This document shows, piece by piece, positions 19,475-28,797 of a DNA stretch of 64,000 bases. This stretch comes from Sphingobium sp. Ant17 (lineage in GTDB: Bacteria > Pseudomonadota > Alphaproteobacteria > Sphingomonadales > Sphingomonadaceae). Where the stretch lies: positions 103,310-167,309 of the forward strand of contig NZ_JEMV01000001.1 of assembly GCF_000588875.1 (NCBI RefSeq), in the 5' to 3' direction. A program made the position numbers and the translations under genes. The first letter of the stretch is position 1. Each line of letters begins with the position of its first letter. Below the pieces are notes generated by a model that saw only the letters and a program-made list of their open reading frames with translations, was not told the origin of the DNA and searched no databases.

Positions 19475-20473
19475 ATGGACGGCAATTTCATCCTGATCAT
19501 GGTGCTGATGGCGACCCTCATGGGCCTAGCCGTCGTCGCCTTTGCCGGTCCTTCACCGGAAAAGGCACGCAAGCGCCGCGTCGCGATGATCCGCGGCCGT
19601 CACAGCGATTCGGCCGAAGCCCTGCTGGAAGCGCGCATGCGCAAGGCGATCTCCAATCGCTCCACCACGGTCGAAGCCAAGATGCTGGTGTCGCTCATTC
19701 CCAACCCGGAAAACTTGACCAAACGGATCAAGATGACTGGCAAGAAATGGACGCTCAGCCAATATATGACGGCCAGCGCCTTCCTGTTCCTGGGCATCAC
19801 CGCCTTGCTGATGCTGCGCGGCTTTCCGCCGCTGATGGCGCTGATGGTCGGTCTTGCCGCCGGGCTTTTCCTACCCCATTGGTGGATCGGTCGCCTGATC
19901 AACAAACGGATCGCTCAGTTCAACGCCAAATTCCCCGACGCGCTGGAATTGCTGACACGCGGCCTGCGTTCGGGCCTGCCGATCGCCGAGACGCTGGGCA
20001 TCGTGTCGAGCGAAGTGCCCGGCCCGGTAGGCGAAGAGTTCAAGCTCATCACCGAACGGATCAAGATTGGCCGGTCGATGGAACAGGCGTTGCAGGAAAC
20101 GGCCGATCGCCTGGGCACGCCCGAGTTTCAATTCTTCGTCATCACGCTGTCGATCCAGCGGGAAACCGGCGGCAATCTTGCCGAGACTCTTTCGAACCTG
20201 GCGACGGTCCTGCGGCAACGCGCGCAGATGAAGCTCAAGATCCGCGCCATGTCGTCTGAATCGAAGGCGTCGGCTTATATCATCGGGTCGCTGCCGTTCC
20301 TGGTGTTCGCGATGATCTGCTACATCAACTTCGACTATATGAGCCCCTTTTTCACGCCGGACCCTGCCGGCCTCTTCGGACTGTCGCTGATGCAGGTCGT
20401 GGGTATCGGGGGCTTTTGCTGGATGGGCATCGGCGCGTTCATCATGGCCCAGATGGTCAGTTTCGAAATCTGA
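19475..20473 (+). CDS. tadB: Tad secretion platform protein TadB
   Basis: An inner-membrane GspF-type platform subunit, 332 residues. It has an N-terminal TM (FILIMVLMATLMGLAVVAFAG), a second near 105-145, a cytoplasmic T2SSF domain (FPDALELLTRGLRSGLPIAETL, FFVITLSIQRETGGNLAETLSNL) and two C-terminal TMs. Its partner TadC follows after 19 bases. It would normally work with the CpaF ATPase, which is not encoded here. Confidence 0.93.
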   Translation: MDGNFILIMVLMATLMGLAVVAFAGPSPEKARKRRVAMIRGRHSDSAEALLEARMRKAISNRSTTVEAKMLVSLIPNPENLTKRIKMTGKKWTLSQYMTASAFLFLGITALLMLRGFPPLMALMVGLAAGLFLPHWWIGRLINKRIAQFNAKFPDALELLTRGLRSGLPIAETLGIVSSEVPGPVGEEFKLITERIKIGRSMEQALQETADRLGTPEFQFFVITLSIQRETGGNLAETLSNLATVLRQRAQMKLKIRAMSSESKASAYIIGSLPFLVFAMICYINFDYMSPFFTPDPAGLFGLSLMQVVGIGGFCWMGIGAFIMAQMVSFEI

Positions 20474-20492
20474 TAGGGAAGGGAGAAAAGAT

Positions 20493-21482
20493 ATGGATGC
20501 CCCTGCCCCCGCCGGCACTTTGTTTGGCCTGACCGCCACCGACGTCGGCACGTTGCTCGCCGCGCTGGCGACGCTCGCCATGCTCTTTGCCTTATATGCC
20601 GTGATGACGGTGCGCGACCCGATGGCCAAGCGGGTCAAGGCGCTTAATGAACGGCGCGAACAGTTGAAAGCCGGCATCACGGCCTCGACCGGCAAACGCC
20701 GCGCCAGCCTGGTCAAGAAGAACCAGACGACCGACAATATGCGATCCTTCCTGTCGAGCCTGAAGGTCTTGCAGGATGATCAGCTCAAGGATGCGCAGAT
20801 CCGTCTGGCCCAGGCAGGCATCCGGTCCAAGGATCTGGCCGTCGCGGTGATTTTCGGCCGGATGTTCATGCCGATCATCATCGGCGGGCTGGCCGTGGTC
20901 CTGCTCTATGTCGTGGGTATTCAGCCCGAATGGGGGCCGATGAAGCGCTTCTTCGCCTTCGCCATCACCCTTATCCTCGCTTATAAGGCGCCTGACCTCT
21001 ACATCGACAACAAGGTTACCAAGCGCTCCGCCGCGATCCGCAAAGGACTGCCCGATGCGCTCGATCTGCTGGTGATCTGCGCCGAGGCCGGGTTGACCGT
21101 CGACGCCGCCTTCAACCGGGTGGCGCGCGAACTGGGCAAGGCCTATCCCGAACTGGGCGACGAATTTCAGCTCACCGCCATCGAACTGTCCTTCCTCACC
21201 GAACGGCGCATGGCGTTTGAAAATCTTGCCAACCGGGTCAAGCTGGACGCCGTCAAGGGCGTGGTCACCACCATGGTCCAGACCGAAAAATATGGCACCC
21301 CGCTTGCGTCGGCGTTGCGCGTCCTGTCGGCCGAATTCCGGCACGAACGCATGATGCGCGCGGAGGAAAAGGCCGCGCGTCTGCCCGCGATCATGACGGT
21401 GCCGCTCATCCTCTTCATCCTGCCGACCCTGTTCGTCGTCATCCTCGGCCCGGCGGCCTGCTCGATCAGCGAGGCCTTCTAA
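20493..21482 (+). CDS. tadC: Tad secretion platform protein TadC
   Basis: The second T2SSF platform subunit, 329 residues. An N-terminal TM (TLLAALATLAMLFALYAVMTV) and a basic cytoplasmic stretch are followed by a TM pair and the T2SSF domain (LPDALDLLVICAEAGLTVDAAFNRVA, GTPLASALRVLSAEFRHERMMRAEEKAARLP). A C-terminal TM, LFILPTLFVVILGPAA, closes the protein. AAGGGAGAAAAG precedes the start. It is the last Tad gene in this operon. Confidence 0.93.
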   Translation: MDAPAPAGTLFGLTATDVGTLLAALATLAMLFALYAVMTVRDPMAKRVKALNERREQLKAGITASTGKRRASLVKKNQTTDNMRSFLSSLKVLQDDQLKDAQIRLAQAGIRSKDLAVAVIFGRMFMPIIIGGLAVVLLYVVGIQPEWGPMKRFFAFAITLILAYKAPDLYIDNKVTKRSAAIRKGLPDALDLLVICAEAGLTVDAAFNRVARELGKAYPELGDEFQLTAIELSFLTERRMAFENLANRVKLDAVKGVVTTMVQTEKYGTPLASALRVLSAEFRHERMMRAEEKAARLPAIMTVPLILFILPTLFVVILGPAACSISEAF

Positions 21483-21612
21483 AAAAATCGCGATAGCGTG
21501 CGGCCCGATGCCGTAGCGTTTCCTGCCAATGCGCCCGCTTCCGCCGTAAAAGGCGGTGGCGGGTGCCGTGCATCCCGCTTATCTCTCGTTTCAAGACAAG
21601 AGAGAGGATCGC

Positions 21613-22029
21613 ATGAAGAGCATCGCATTCGCCATCGCTACGTTGGCCGCCGTCACGACCCTGCCCGCCCAGGCCGCCCAGCCGGTGACCGGCCGCTGGA
21701 CCACCGTCGATGGCAAGGCCATCGTCCACATCGCCCCTTGCGGCAAAAGCCTGTGCGGCAAGATCGAGAAAATCCTCAAGCCCACGCCTGGCCGCCCACT
21801 TACCGACGTGGAAAATAGCGATCCTGCGCTACGCTCGCGCTCGTTGGTGGGCCTGCCCCTGCTGACCGGCTTTTCCGATGCGGGCGACATTTGGAAAGGG
21901 ACGATCTACGATCCCGAAAGCGGCAAAAGCTACAAGTCCAAGATCAATCGCAACCCCAATGGCACCTTGAAGGTGCAAGGCTGTATCGCGTTCCTGTGCA
22001 AGACGCAGACCTGGACACCGACGCGCTAG
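21613..22029 (+). CDS. exported DUF2147 protein
   Basis: 138 residues with a Sec signal (cleavage near AQAAQP) and a single DUF2147 domain: VTGRWTTVDGKAIVHIAPCGKSLCGKI, GTIYDPESGKSYKSKI and LKVQGCIAFLCKTQTWTPTR. Two conserved Cys pairs (CGKSLCG, GCIAFLC) suggest disulfides in the periplasm. The family is a small beta-barrel of unknown function common in proteobacteria. ATG 21613 follows AGAGAGGATCGC. Confidence 0.88.
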   Translation: MKSIAFAIATLAAVTTLPAQAAQPVTGRWTTVDGKAIVHIAPCGKSLCGKIEKILKPTPGRPLTDVENSDPALRSRSLVGLPLLTGFSDAGDIWKGTIYDPESGKSYKSKINRNPNGTLKVQGCIAFLCKTQTWTPTR

Positions 22030-22096
22030 CGACATGGCGGCGAGGTCGAGGATAGCCTGTCTTGTAAGCGTCATGCCTGCGGGATAGGCTTTGCAC

Positions 22097-23239
22097 ATGA
22101 GAACCCTGCTTATCTGCCTCGGCACCGCCGCGCTTCTCGTCTCGGGCCGGGGGCAAGCCCTGGCATCTTCGCCACCACCACCGCCCCCACCCGTCGTCAC
22201 GGATCATCGGGCGAATGCGCAACGGCATTTAGTGACGTGGACGGCGGGGGACGTCCGGTGTGGCGGACAGGCCGTTACCGCCCTCGTCATACGTCAGCCA
22301 TTGTCCACACTGGCGTTTTCGTCCCGGCACGAGGCGCCAGCGCGCCGCTATCGTTTTCGGATCGACGCGGAGGGACGCCCCTTGTCGATCGTTCAGGATG
22401 GTGCGGCCGCCTTGGGCCAGGCCGCTTATGACGATGTCGCCGCGTCACTTGCCGCGTCACGCTTCCCCCCTCAATCGTCGCGATCCGATTGCGCCATCGC
22501 ATTCACCGCGCAGGCCACGCCGATCGATGAAGCGGCCGCGGCCGACCTGATGGCCTACAGCATCTCGCCTTTGTCGGGTCGCCTGCCGCCCGAGGCTTGG
22601 AAGCAGATGGCTCCCGCCCCGTCGACCTGTTTCGACAGGCCGCGTCCGGCTGTACGCAACCGGGCTTTCCCCGATTTCAATGCGCTGCCCGCAACGCCTG
22701 GCGTACGGGACTGGTCGATGATTGGCTATGACCTCAATGCCAAGGGGCAACCCGTGAACCTGCGCGTGGCCGAAAGCACGGGGAATAATGCGCTGGATGC
22801 CGCTTCGATGAAAGCCATAAAGGCTTCGCGCTTTACCCCGGGAGAGCGCAAAAGCTGCCTTTATCCCTATTGGCGCACGCCCGGGACGATAGCGGCACCG
22901 GCGCGTCCCGACCCGGCCAGCCTCAAGCCCATCGGAAGCAATTGTCCTGCGGACCTGGCCTGGGCAACCAAGCCCAGACTCGTCTATCCGTCAGCCTATC
23001 GGCGGCGCGCGATCGAGGGATGGGCGGCGATCGCCTATGATGTCGCACCATGGGGAGAGCCGGGCAATGTGCGCGTCCTGCTTAGCGAACCAGCCGCCGC
23101 GTTCGGGCAACAGGCCGTCCAGATCGTCCGGTCCGCGCGCAAATCGCCATCGCAAAATGGCACGACAGGGTGCGTCGATATGATCCGATTTTCGATTGAC
23201 CAGGATGATGGATCAGCCGACCCGACATTGGAAGACTGA
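22097..23239 (+). CDS. periplasmic protein with repeated TonB-C-like segments
   Basis: 380 residues with a signal peptide (cleavage near QALASSP) and a short proline run. Three segments repeat a TonB C-terminal-like pattern: YRFRIDAEGRPLSIV...AALGQAAYDDVAASLAASRF, WSMIGYDLNAKGQPVNLRVAEST...ALDAASMKAIKASRFTPG and WAAIAYDVAPWGEPGNVRVLLSEPAAAFGQQAVQIVRSARK. Cysteines are regularly placed between them. It probably interacts with peptidoglycan or energy-transducing machinery, but the role is not established. ATG 22097 is preferred over the TTG upstream. Confidence 0.75.
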   Translation: MRTLLICLGTAALLVSGRGQALASSPPPPPPPVVTDHRANAQRHLVTWTAGDVRCGGQAVTALVIRQPLSTLAFSSRHEAPARRYRFRIDAEGRPLSIVQDGAAALGQAAYDDVAASLAASRFPPQSSRSDCAIAFTAQATPIDEAAAADLMAYSISPLSGRLPPEAWKQMAPAPSTCFDRPRPAVRNRAFPDFNALPATPGVRDWSMIGYDLNAKGQPVNLRVAESTGNNALDAASMKAIKASRFTPGERKSCLYPYWRTPGTIAAPARPDPASLKPIGSNCPADLAWATKPRLVYPSAYRRRAIEGWAAIAYDVAPWGEPGNVRVLLSEPAAAFGQQAVQIVRSARKSPSQNGTTGCVDMIRFSIDQDDGSADPTLED

Positions 23240-23282
23240 TATAGATGCAGCCTATCGTCTGCCGTGCGCTCCGTTTCCTATG

Positions 23283-23972
23283 TCACCCCAGGATGAAATC
23301 CACCCCCGCCATCGCATGAATGCTGGTGCAGTCGTAGATCGGCAGCACATTGGCCTTCACGTCGACGATCATTTCCAGCTCGGTACAGGCCAGCGCCACC
23401 GCCTGTACATCCTGCTTGGCGATGTCGGTCAGCGCGCTCTTCATGAAGCGCTGCGACTCCTTGTTGATCCGTCCCGCCGACAATTCCTCATACATGATGT
23501 GATTGATCCGGTCGGCGAGCGCAGGATCAGGCGGCAACAATGACATGCCATAGCCCACCAGCCGCTGGCGGTAGAATTTCTCCATCATCACATTACGCGT
23601 GCCCAGTAGCGCCGCGGCGGTAATGCCGTCGCGCTGCATCGCCTGCCCCACGACATCGGCGATGTGGATGACGGGAATAGATACCGCCGCCTGCACCCGG
23701 TCATAAACGCGATGCATGGAATTGGCGCAGATCAGCAACGCCTGGGCATCGGCCGCCTCCAGCCGCCGCGCCGCCGACACCAGGGGTACGGACGCGCAAT
23801 CCCAGTCGTCGTCCGACACGCATTGCGCCACCCCTGCAAAGTCCAGGCTCTCGATGGCGAGTGGTGCGCTGTGCAGCCCACCTTGGGACCGTTGCACCGC
23901 TTCGTTGATGATCTGATAATAGCGGGCCGTCGATGCCCAGCTCATTCCCCCGATCAGGCCGATCTTGCGCAT
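23283..23972 (-). CDS. aspartate/glutamate racemase family protein
   Basis: 229 residues of the Asp/Glu racemase superfamily. The start MRKIGLIGGMSWAST is the classic aspartate racemase N-terminus, and the two catalytic cysteines lie in LLICANSMHRVYD and VALACTELEMIV. It could interconvert L- and D-aspartate or a related amino acid in the cytoplasm. ATG 23972 is chosen because the open frame further upstream runs through the pnt terminator. No operon partner is obvious. Confidence 0.88.
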   Translation of the reverse strand: MRKIGLIGGMSWASTARYYQIINEAVQRSQGGLHSAPLAIESLDFAGVAQCVSDDDWDCASVPLVSAARRLEAADAQALLICANSMHRVYDRVQAAVSIPVIHIADVVGQAMQRDGITAAALLGTRNVMMEKFYRQRLVGYGMSLLPPDPALADRINHIMYEELSAGRINKESQRFMKSALTDIAKQDVQAVALACTELEMIVDVKANVLPIYDCTSIHAMAGVDFILG

Positions 23973-23993
23973 CTGATATCCTTGCCCCGCAAT

Positions 23994-24028
23994 AAAAAAG
24001 GGACGGCCGAGCGGTCGCCCAGCCGTCC
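23994..24028 (-). terminator. rho-independent terminator of the pnt operon
   Basis: On the minus strand a GGACGGC / GCCGTCC stem (24028-24022 and 24007-24001) is followed by CTTTTTT. It lies 25 bases after the pntB stop. Confidence 0.85.
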
Positions 24029-24053
24029 TCACACTGGTTAGGGGAAGCCTGGC

Positions 24054-25475
24054 TTAATCGGCAAGCCCCTTGACGATATCCTCCACCATCTTCTTGGCAT
24101 CGGCCAGCAACATCATGGTATTGTCCATGTAGAAGACTTCATTGTCGACACCGGCATAACCGGCCCCACCCATGGAGCGTTTGATGAACAGCACCGACTT
24201 GGCGTTGGCGACGTCCAAAATCGGCATGCCGTAAATGGGCGACGTCTTATCGGTCTTGGCCGCCGGGTTGGTGACGTCGTTCGCGCCGATGACGAAGGCG
24301 ACGTCGCACTGGCCGAACTCGCTGTTGATGTCCTCCAACTCGAACACGTCATCATAGCCGACATTGGCTTCGGCCAGCAGCACGTTCATATGCCCCGGCA
24401 TGCGTCCCGCGACCGGATGGATCGCATATTTGACGCTGATGCCTTCCTTCTTGAGCAGGTCACCCATTTCACGCAGCGCATGCTGCGCCTGGCTCACCGC
24501 CATGCCATAACCCGGCACGATGATCACGCTTTCCGCTTGCTTGAGCAGGAAGGCGGCGTCTTCGGCCGACCCGCGCTTGTAGGGACGGTCGATCACTGCC
24601 CCACCCGCGCCCGACGGCCCGGCATCGGCACCAAAACCACCGGCGATCACGCTGATGAAGCTGCGGTTCATCGCCTTGCACATGATGTAGGACAGGATCG
24701 CGCCCGACGACCCGACCAGCGCGCCGGTGATGATCATCGCGCTGTTGCCCAGCGTAAAGCCCATCGCAGCTGCGGCCCAGCCTGAATAGCTGTTGAGCAT
24801 CGACACCACGACCGGCATGTCCGCCCCGCCGATCGGGATGATCAGCAGGAAGCCGATGATGAAGCTCAAGATGGTTACCGTCCAGAAGACCCATGGGCTC
24901 TGGTCGGTCACGAAATAGCCGATCAGCCCCAGGATCGCTGCCAGCGTGCCCAGGTTGATGACATGGCGCCCCGGCAGCATGATCGGCTTGCCAGACATAG
25001 TGCCGTTGAGTTTCAGGAAAGCGATGACCGAGCCGGAGAAGGTGATCGCGCCGATCGCGACGCCCAGCCCCATTTCGATGCGGCTCGCGCCGTGGATTTC
25101 GCCGGTTACGGCATCCACAATCCCGAACGCGCCCGGATTGAGATAGGCGGCAGCTCCCACCAGCACGGCGGCCATGCCAACGAGGCTATGAAAGGCCGCG
25201 ACAAGCTGCGGCATGTCCGTCATTGCGATCCGCCGCGCGATGATGAAGCCGATGCCGCCACCGATGGCGATGGCTGCGATGATTTCGGGCAGGCTCACCA
25301 CATCATGGGTGTAGAGCGTGGTGGCGACGGCGATCGCCATGCCGATCATACCCATGCGGTTGCCGCGACGGCTGGTGGCCGGGCTGGACAGCCCACGCAG
25401 CGCCAGGATGAACAGGACGCCCGCGACCAGATAGGCCAGGCTCACGCCCCATGGGATCTGTGCGATCTCATGCAT
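24054..25475 (-). CDS. pntB: NAD(P) transhydrogenase subunit beta
   Basis: The beta subunit (473 residues) of the proton-translocating transhydrogenase, which makes NADPH from NADH using the proton gradient. It has about eight N-terminal membrane helices, then the NADP-binding domain III (VIIVPGYGMAVSQAQHALREM, HPVAGRMPGHMNVLLAEANV, VIGANDVTNPAAK, KRSMGGAGYAGVDN). ATG 25475 shares one base with the pntAB stop codon, so the genes are coupled. Confidence 0.97.
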   Translation of the reverse strand: MHEIAQIPWGVSLAYLVAGVLFILALRGLSSPATSRRGNRMGMIGMAIAVATTLYTHDVVSLPEIIAAIAIGGGIGFIIARRIAMTDMPQLVAAFHSLVGMAAVLVGAAAYLNPGAFGIVDAVTGEIHGASRIEMGLGVAIGAITFSGSVIAFLKLNGTMSGKPIMLPGRHVINLGTLAAILGLIGYFVTDQSPWVFWTVTILSFIIGFLLIIPIGGADMPVVVSMLNSYSGWAAAAMGFTLGNSAMIITGALVGSSGAILSYIMCKAMNRSFISVIAGGFGADAGPSGAGGAVIDRPYKRGSAEDAAFLLKQAESVIIVPGYGMAVSQAQHALREMGDLLKKEGISVKYAIHPVAGRMPGHMNVLLAEANVGYDDVFELEDINSEFGQCDVAFVIGANDVTNPAAKTDKTSPIYGMPILDVANAKSVLFIKRSMGGAGYAGVDNEVFYMDNTMMLLADAKKMVEDIVKGLAD

Positions 25476-25762
25476 CACTTGCGCTCCTTCTTCTTGTACA
25501 TCGCCAGCATCCGCTCGGTGACCGCAAAGCCACCGAAGATGTTGACCGATGCAAAGACGACCGCGAGCAGCCCCAGATATTTGGCCGCCGCACTCCCCGC
25601 CTCCGCCGACGCGACCAGCGCGCCGACGATGATGACGGACGAAATGGCGTTGGTGACCGCCATCAAGGGCGTATGCAGCGCAGGCGTCACCGACCACACC
25701 ACATAATAGCCGACGAAACACGCCAGCACGAAAACCGACAGGATGGAAATAAAGTCCATCAT
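25475..25762 (-). CDS. pntAB: NAD(P) transhydrogenase subunit alpha, membrane part
   Basis: A 95-residue membrane protein corresponding to the C-terminal helices of PntA in species where alpha is split. Three TM segments are visible: MMDFISILSVFVLACFVGYY, the VTNAISSVIIVGAL region and LGLLAVVFASVNIFGGF. GGFAVTERMLAMYKKK is the family C-terminus. It lies between pntAA and pntB on the same strand. Confidence 0.95.
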   Translation of the reverse strand: MMDFISILSVFVLACFVGYYVVWSVTPALHTPLMAVTNAISSVIIVGALVASAEAGSAAAKYLGLLAVVFASVNIFGGFAVTERMLAMYKKKERK

Positions 25763-25836
25763 CCTACTCCCCGTTCGTCCCGATTTGGCTGCGGGACGTT
25801 TGGCCTAAACGCGCAGGGCGCGAAAAAGCGATTCCC

Positions 25837-26958
25837 CTAGCCGAGCAGCCGCTCGTTCACGACCTTGCCGCCCTGCGTCAGGCGGATGGCGTTGCCGATT
25901 TCCTCGTCCAGCACCGGCGCGTTCTTGTCCTTGTCCCAGAAGGCGGACAGGAAGTTGAACAGGTTGCGCGAGAACAAAGCCGACGTGTCCGCCGCCAGTC
26001 GCGATGGCACGTTGCGATGCCCCACGATCTTGACGCCATGACGCACGACCACCTCGCCCGGCATAGCGCCCTCGACATTGCCACCCTGCTCGACCGCGAG
26101 GTCGACGATCACGCTGCCCGGCTTCATCGTCGCGATCTGCGCGTCGCTGATCAGGCGCGGCGCGGGCCGCCCGGGAATGAGCGCGGTCGTGATGACGATG
26201 TCCTGCTTGGCGATATGCGCCGACACGAGTTCGGCCTGCGCAGCCTTATATTCGTCGGACATTTCGGTGGCATAGCCGCCAGAGCCTTCGCCCTCGATCC
26301 CCGCGACCTTCTCGACGAAGATTGCCTTGGCCCCCAGCGATTCGATCTGCTCCTTGGTCGCGGCGCGCACATCGGTCGCGCTGACCTGCGCCCCCAGCCG
26401 CCGCGCGGTGGCGATCGCCTGCAAGCCTGCCACGCCGACGCCCATGATGAAGACACGCGCGGCCGACACCGTGCCCGCCGCCGTCATCATCATCGGAAAG
26501 GCTCGGCCATATTCGGCGGCGGCATCCAGCACCGCCTTATAGCCTGACAGGTTGGACTGGGACGATAGGATATCCATCGATTGCGCGCGGGTGATGCGCG
26601 GCATGAACTCCATGGCCAGCGCCTCATAGCCGGCAGCCGCATAGGCATCGACCCGCGCCCGCTCACCGAACGGATTGAGCCCGGCCACGATCCAGGCACC
26701 TGGATTCGCGCCGGACAGGCTGGCGACGTCCGGTCCCTGCACGCCCAGCACGATATCCGCGCCTGCGACCGTCGCGGCCCGATCGGCCACGTTCGCGCCC
26801 GCCGCTGCATAGTCTGCGTCGGCGATCGACGCCGTCAGCCCGGCCCCCGCCTCGACCGCAACCTGCGCGCCAAGGCCGATAAACTTCTTCACCGTCTCCG
26901 GCGTCGCGGCAACACGGGCTTCACCCGCTGCCTGTTCTTTCACCACTGCTATTTTCAT
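25837..26958 (-). CDS. pntAA: NAD(P) transhydrogenase subunit alpha, NAD-binding part
   Basis: 373 residues covering the soluble NAD(H)-binding domain I. It is related to alanine dehydrogenase: KIAVVKEQAAGEARVAATPETVKKFIGLGAQV, RAQSMDILSSQSNLSGYKAVL, the Rossmann motif VFIMGVGVAGLQAIATARRLGA and VIVDLAVEQGGNVEG. First gene of the split pntAA-pntAB-pntB operon typical of alphaproteobacteria. Confidence 0.96.
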   Translation of the reverse strand: MKIAVVKEQAAGEARVAATPETVKKFIGLGAQVAVEAGAGLTASIADADYAAAGANVADRAATVAGADIVLGVQGPDVASLSGANPGAWIVAGLNPFGERARVDAYAAAGYEALAMEFMPRITRAQSMDILSSQSNLSGYKAVLDAAAEYGRAFPMMMTAAGTVSAARVFIMGVGVAGLQAIATARRLGAQVSATDVRAATKEQIESLGAKAIFVEKVAGIEGEGSGGYATEMSDEYKAAQAELVSAHIAKQDIVITTALIPGRPAPRLISDAQIATMKPGSVIVDLAVEQGGNVEGAMPGEVVVRHGVKIVGHRNVPSRLAADTSALFSRNLFNFLSAFWDKDKNAPVLDEEIGNAIRLTQGGKVVNERLLG

Positions 26959-26992
26959 TATTATGGCATCCCCTCCTGTTCGTCGCTGCGAC

Positions 26993-27118
26993 CTAGCTGG
27001 AGATCAGCAGCACCACGATCGCGGCAACGGCGACCGATGCGATCGTGCCCCACTTCATCAGGCCGACAAATCCCGAATATGTTTGCGTCGCGTCCTTAAT
27101 ATTGCCGTCTTTGGTCAT
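26993..27118 (-). CDS. aa3-type cytochrome c oxidase subunit IV (small membrane protein)
   Basis: A 41-residue reading frame, MTKDGNIKDATQTYSGFVGL then MKWGTIASVAVAAIVVLLISS. The polar start with Thr-Tyr-x-Gly-Phe, and the basic MKWG just before one TM helix, match the short subunit IV (PF07835-type) of alphaproteobacterial aa3 oxidases. AAGGGG precedes the ATG at 27118. It lies 34 bases upstream of pntAA on the same strand, an arrangement I have often seen in sphingomonads. It is easily missed because of its size. Confidence 0.8.
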   Translation of the reverse strand: MTKDGNIKDATQTYSGFVGLMKWGTIASVAVAAIVVLLISS

Positions 27119-27273
27119 GACTGGTCCCCTTCTTGCGGTAAAATCAGGCCAACCTCTTATCCCTAACCTGCCCCCCTCTCAACCCGCCGGGCTGTAAGAA
27201 AATCTTTCGCGGTTAAGCGCGTCTTTACTCTGTGCCTTTACCATCGGTCTCCTGTTGCAATTGAGGGGTGTTA

Positions 27274-28719
27274 ATGGCGCGCGACGGCATACCTATGCTG
27301 ATGCTGATCGACGACGAACCGGCGCAAAGGCGGCTGGTATCGGCGCTGGCGGCGCGTGCGGGCTGGCGCACCATCTTCGCTGGAGACGGCGAAACCGCCA
27401 TCGCGATGCTTGGCACGCAGGACGGCATGCAACTCGACGCGATCATCCTCGACCAATGGAGCCCGGACTATGAGCCCGCCGGTCTCGTGGGCGAAATTCG
27501 TGCGCGGCGACCGGCTTTACCGATCCTGATCCTGACCGCTCATAATAATGTCGCGGTCGCGGTCGATGCCATGCGGGCCGGGGCCACCGATTATCTCTCC
27601 AAGCCGATCGCACCCGAACGCCTGCTCGCCGCGCTTAATGCCACGCTGACCGATGGCAGCGACGGCGAACTGCGCCCGCTCACCGAAAAAATCACCGCCC
27701 CCCTCTCCTTCGAGGATGTCGTCGGCTCCGCGCCGCAATTCCGCGCCGCGCTCGCCATCGCGGCCAAGGCAGCGCGCGCCCGCGTGCCCGTCTTGATCGA
27801 GGGGGAAAGCGGCGTCGGCAAGGATGTGATCGCGCGCGCGATCCACGCCGCTTCGCCCCGCCACAAACAGGCGATGGTCACCGTCAACTGCGGTGCCATA
27901 CCCGCCAACCTTGTCGAATCAGAACTGTTCGGTCATGAGCGCGGCGCCTTCACCGGTGCGTTCGACCGGCATGTCGGCAAGTTCGCCAGCGCCGACATGG
28001 GCACCATCTTCCTCGACGAAGTGAGCGAGATGCCGCTCGATGCGCAGGTCAAGCTACTGCGCGTGCTGCAGGATGGCGAAGTCCAGCCGATCGGCGCTCG
28101 CCGCCCGATCCATGTCGATGTGCGCGTCATCGCGGCCACCAACAAAAGACTGGTCGAAGAGATCGAGGCCGGACGCTTCCGGGAAGATCTTTATTATCGC
28201 CTCAACGTCGTGCAGCTCACCATCCCGCCGTTACGCGAACGGATGGGCGACATTCCGGCACTGTGCCGTCACCTGTTGACGCGGATCGCTACCCAGCCGG
28301 GCTTGCGTGGCCTCGGCCTCACCGACGATGCGCTCGCGCTGCTGATGCAGCATGGCTGGCCCGGCAATGTCCGCCAGCTGCAGAATGCGCTCTTCCGCGC
28401 CGCTGTGCTGTGCGACGGCGACGCCCTGACGCCGCAGGATTTTCCGCAGATAGCAGCCCAGATCAAGGCCGGCGATCCGCTCGATCGCTTGTCCGTCCGC
28501 TCGCGGGCCGCCAATCAACCGCATCGCGATGGCGCAGGCATCACCCTGTTCGAAGGCGACGGTCATGTCCGCCAGCTCGCCGACATCGAAGCCGATGTCA
28601 TCCGCCTCGCCATCGGCCATTATCGCGGCCGCATGACGGAGGTCGCTCGACGCCTGGGGATCGGTCGATCGACTCTCTATCGTAAACTGGCCGAACTGGG
28701 CATCGACAGCGCCGCCTGA
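27274..28719 (+). CDS. NtrC-family sigma-54-dependent response regulator
   Basis: 481 residues: an N-terminal receiver (LMLIDDEP acidic pair, phospho-Asp in [22 protein letters not shown]), a central AAA+ domain with Walker [13 protein letters not shown], the sigma-54 contact loop GAFTGA and [21 protein letters not shown], and a C-terminal Fis-type helix-turn-helix ([23 protein letters not shown]). It activates sigma-54 promoters when phosphorylated. No histidine kinase is adjacent, so its signal and targets are unknown. ATG 27274 has GAGGGG five bases upstream. Confidence 0.92.
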   Translation: MARDGIPMLMLIDDEPAQRRLVSALAARAGWRTIFAGDGETAIAMLGTQDGMQLDAIILDQWSPDYEPAGLVGEIRARRPALPILILTAHNNVAVAVDAMRAGATDYLSKPIAPERLLAALNATLTDGSDGELRPLTEKITAPLSFEDVVGSAPQFRAALAIAAKAARARVPVLIEGESGVGKDVIARAIHAASPRHKQAMVTVNCGAIPANLVESELFGHERGAFTGAFDRHVGKFASADMGTIFLDEVSEMPLDAQVKLLRVLQDGEVQPIGARRPIHVDVRVIAATNKRLVEEIEAGRFREDLYYRLNVVQLTIPPLRERMGDIPALCRHLLTRIATQPGLRGLGLTDDALALLMQHGWPGNVRQLQNALFRAAVLCDGDALTPQDFPQIAAQIKAGDPLDRLSVRSRAANQPHRDGAGITLFEGDGHVRQLADIEADVIRLAIGHYRGRMTEVARRLGIGRSTLYRKLAELGIDSAA

Positions 28720-28797
28720 CCGGCGAACATGGCGTCCTGTCGCCTCCTTTTGGGCAATGTCGTTGAATTATCGCCGCGCCTATGCTTTGGAACGGGT

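Noticed and set aside
21483-21612. Flp pilin gene just after tadC
   Set aside because: The 130 bases hold no frame with a prepilin signal; only a short GC-rich stretch precedes the DUF2147 gene.
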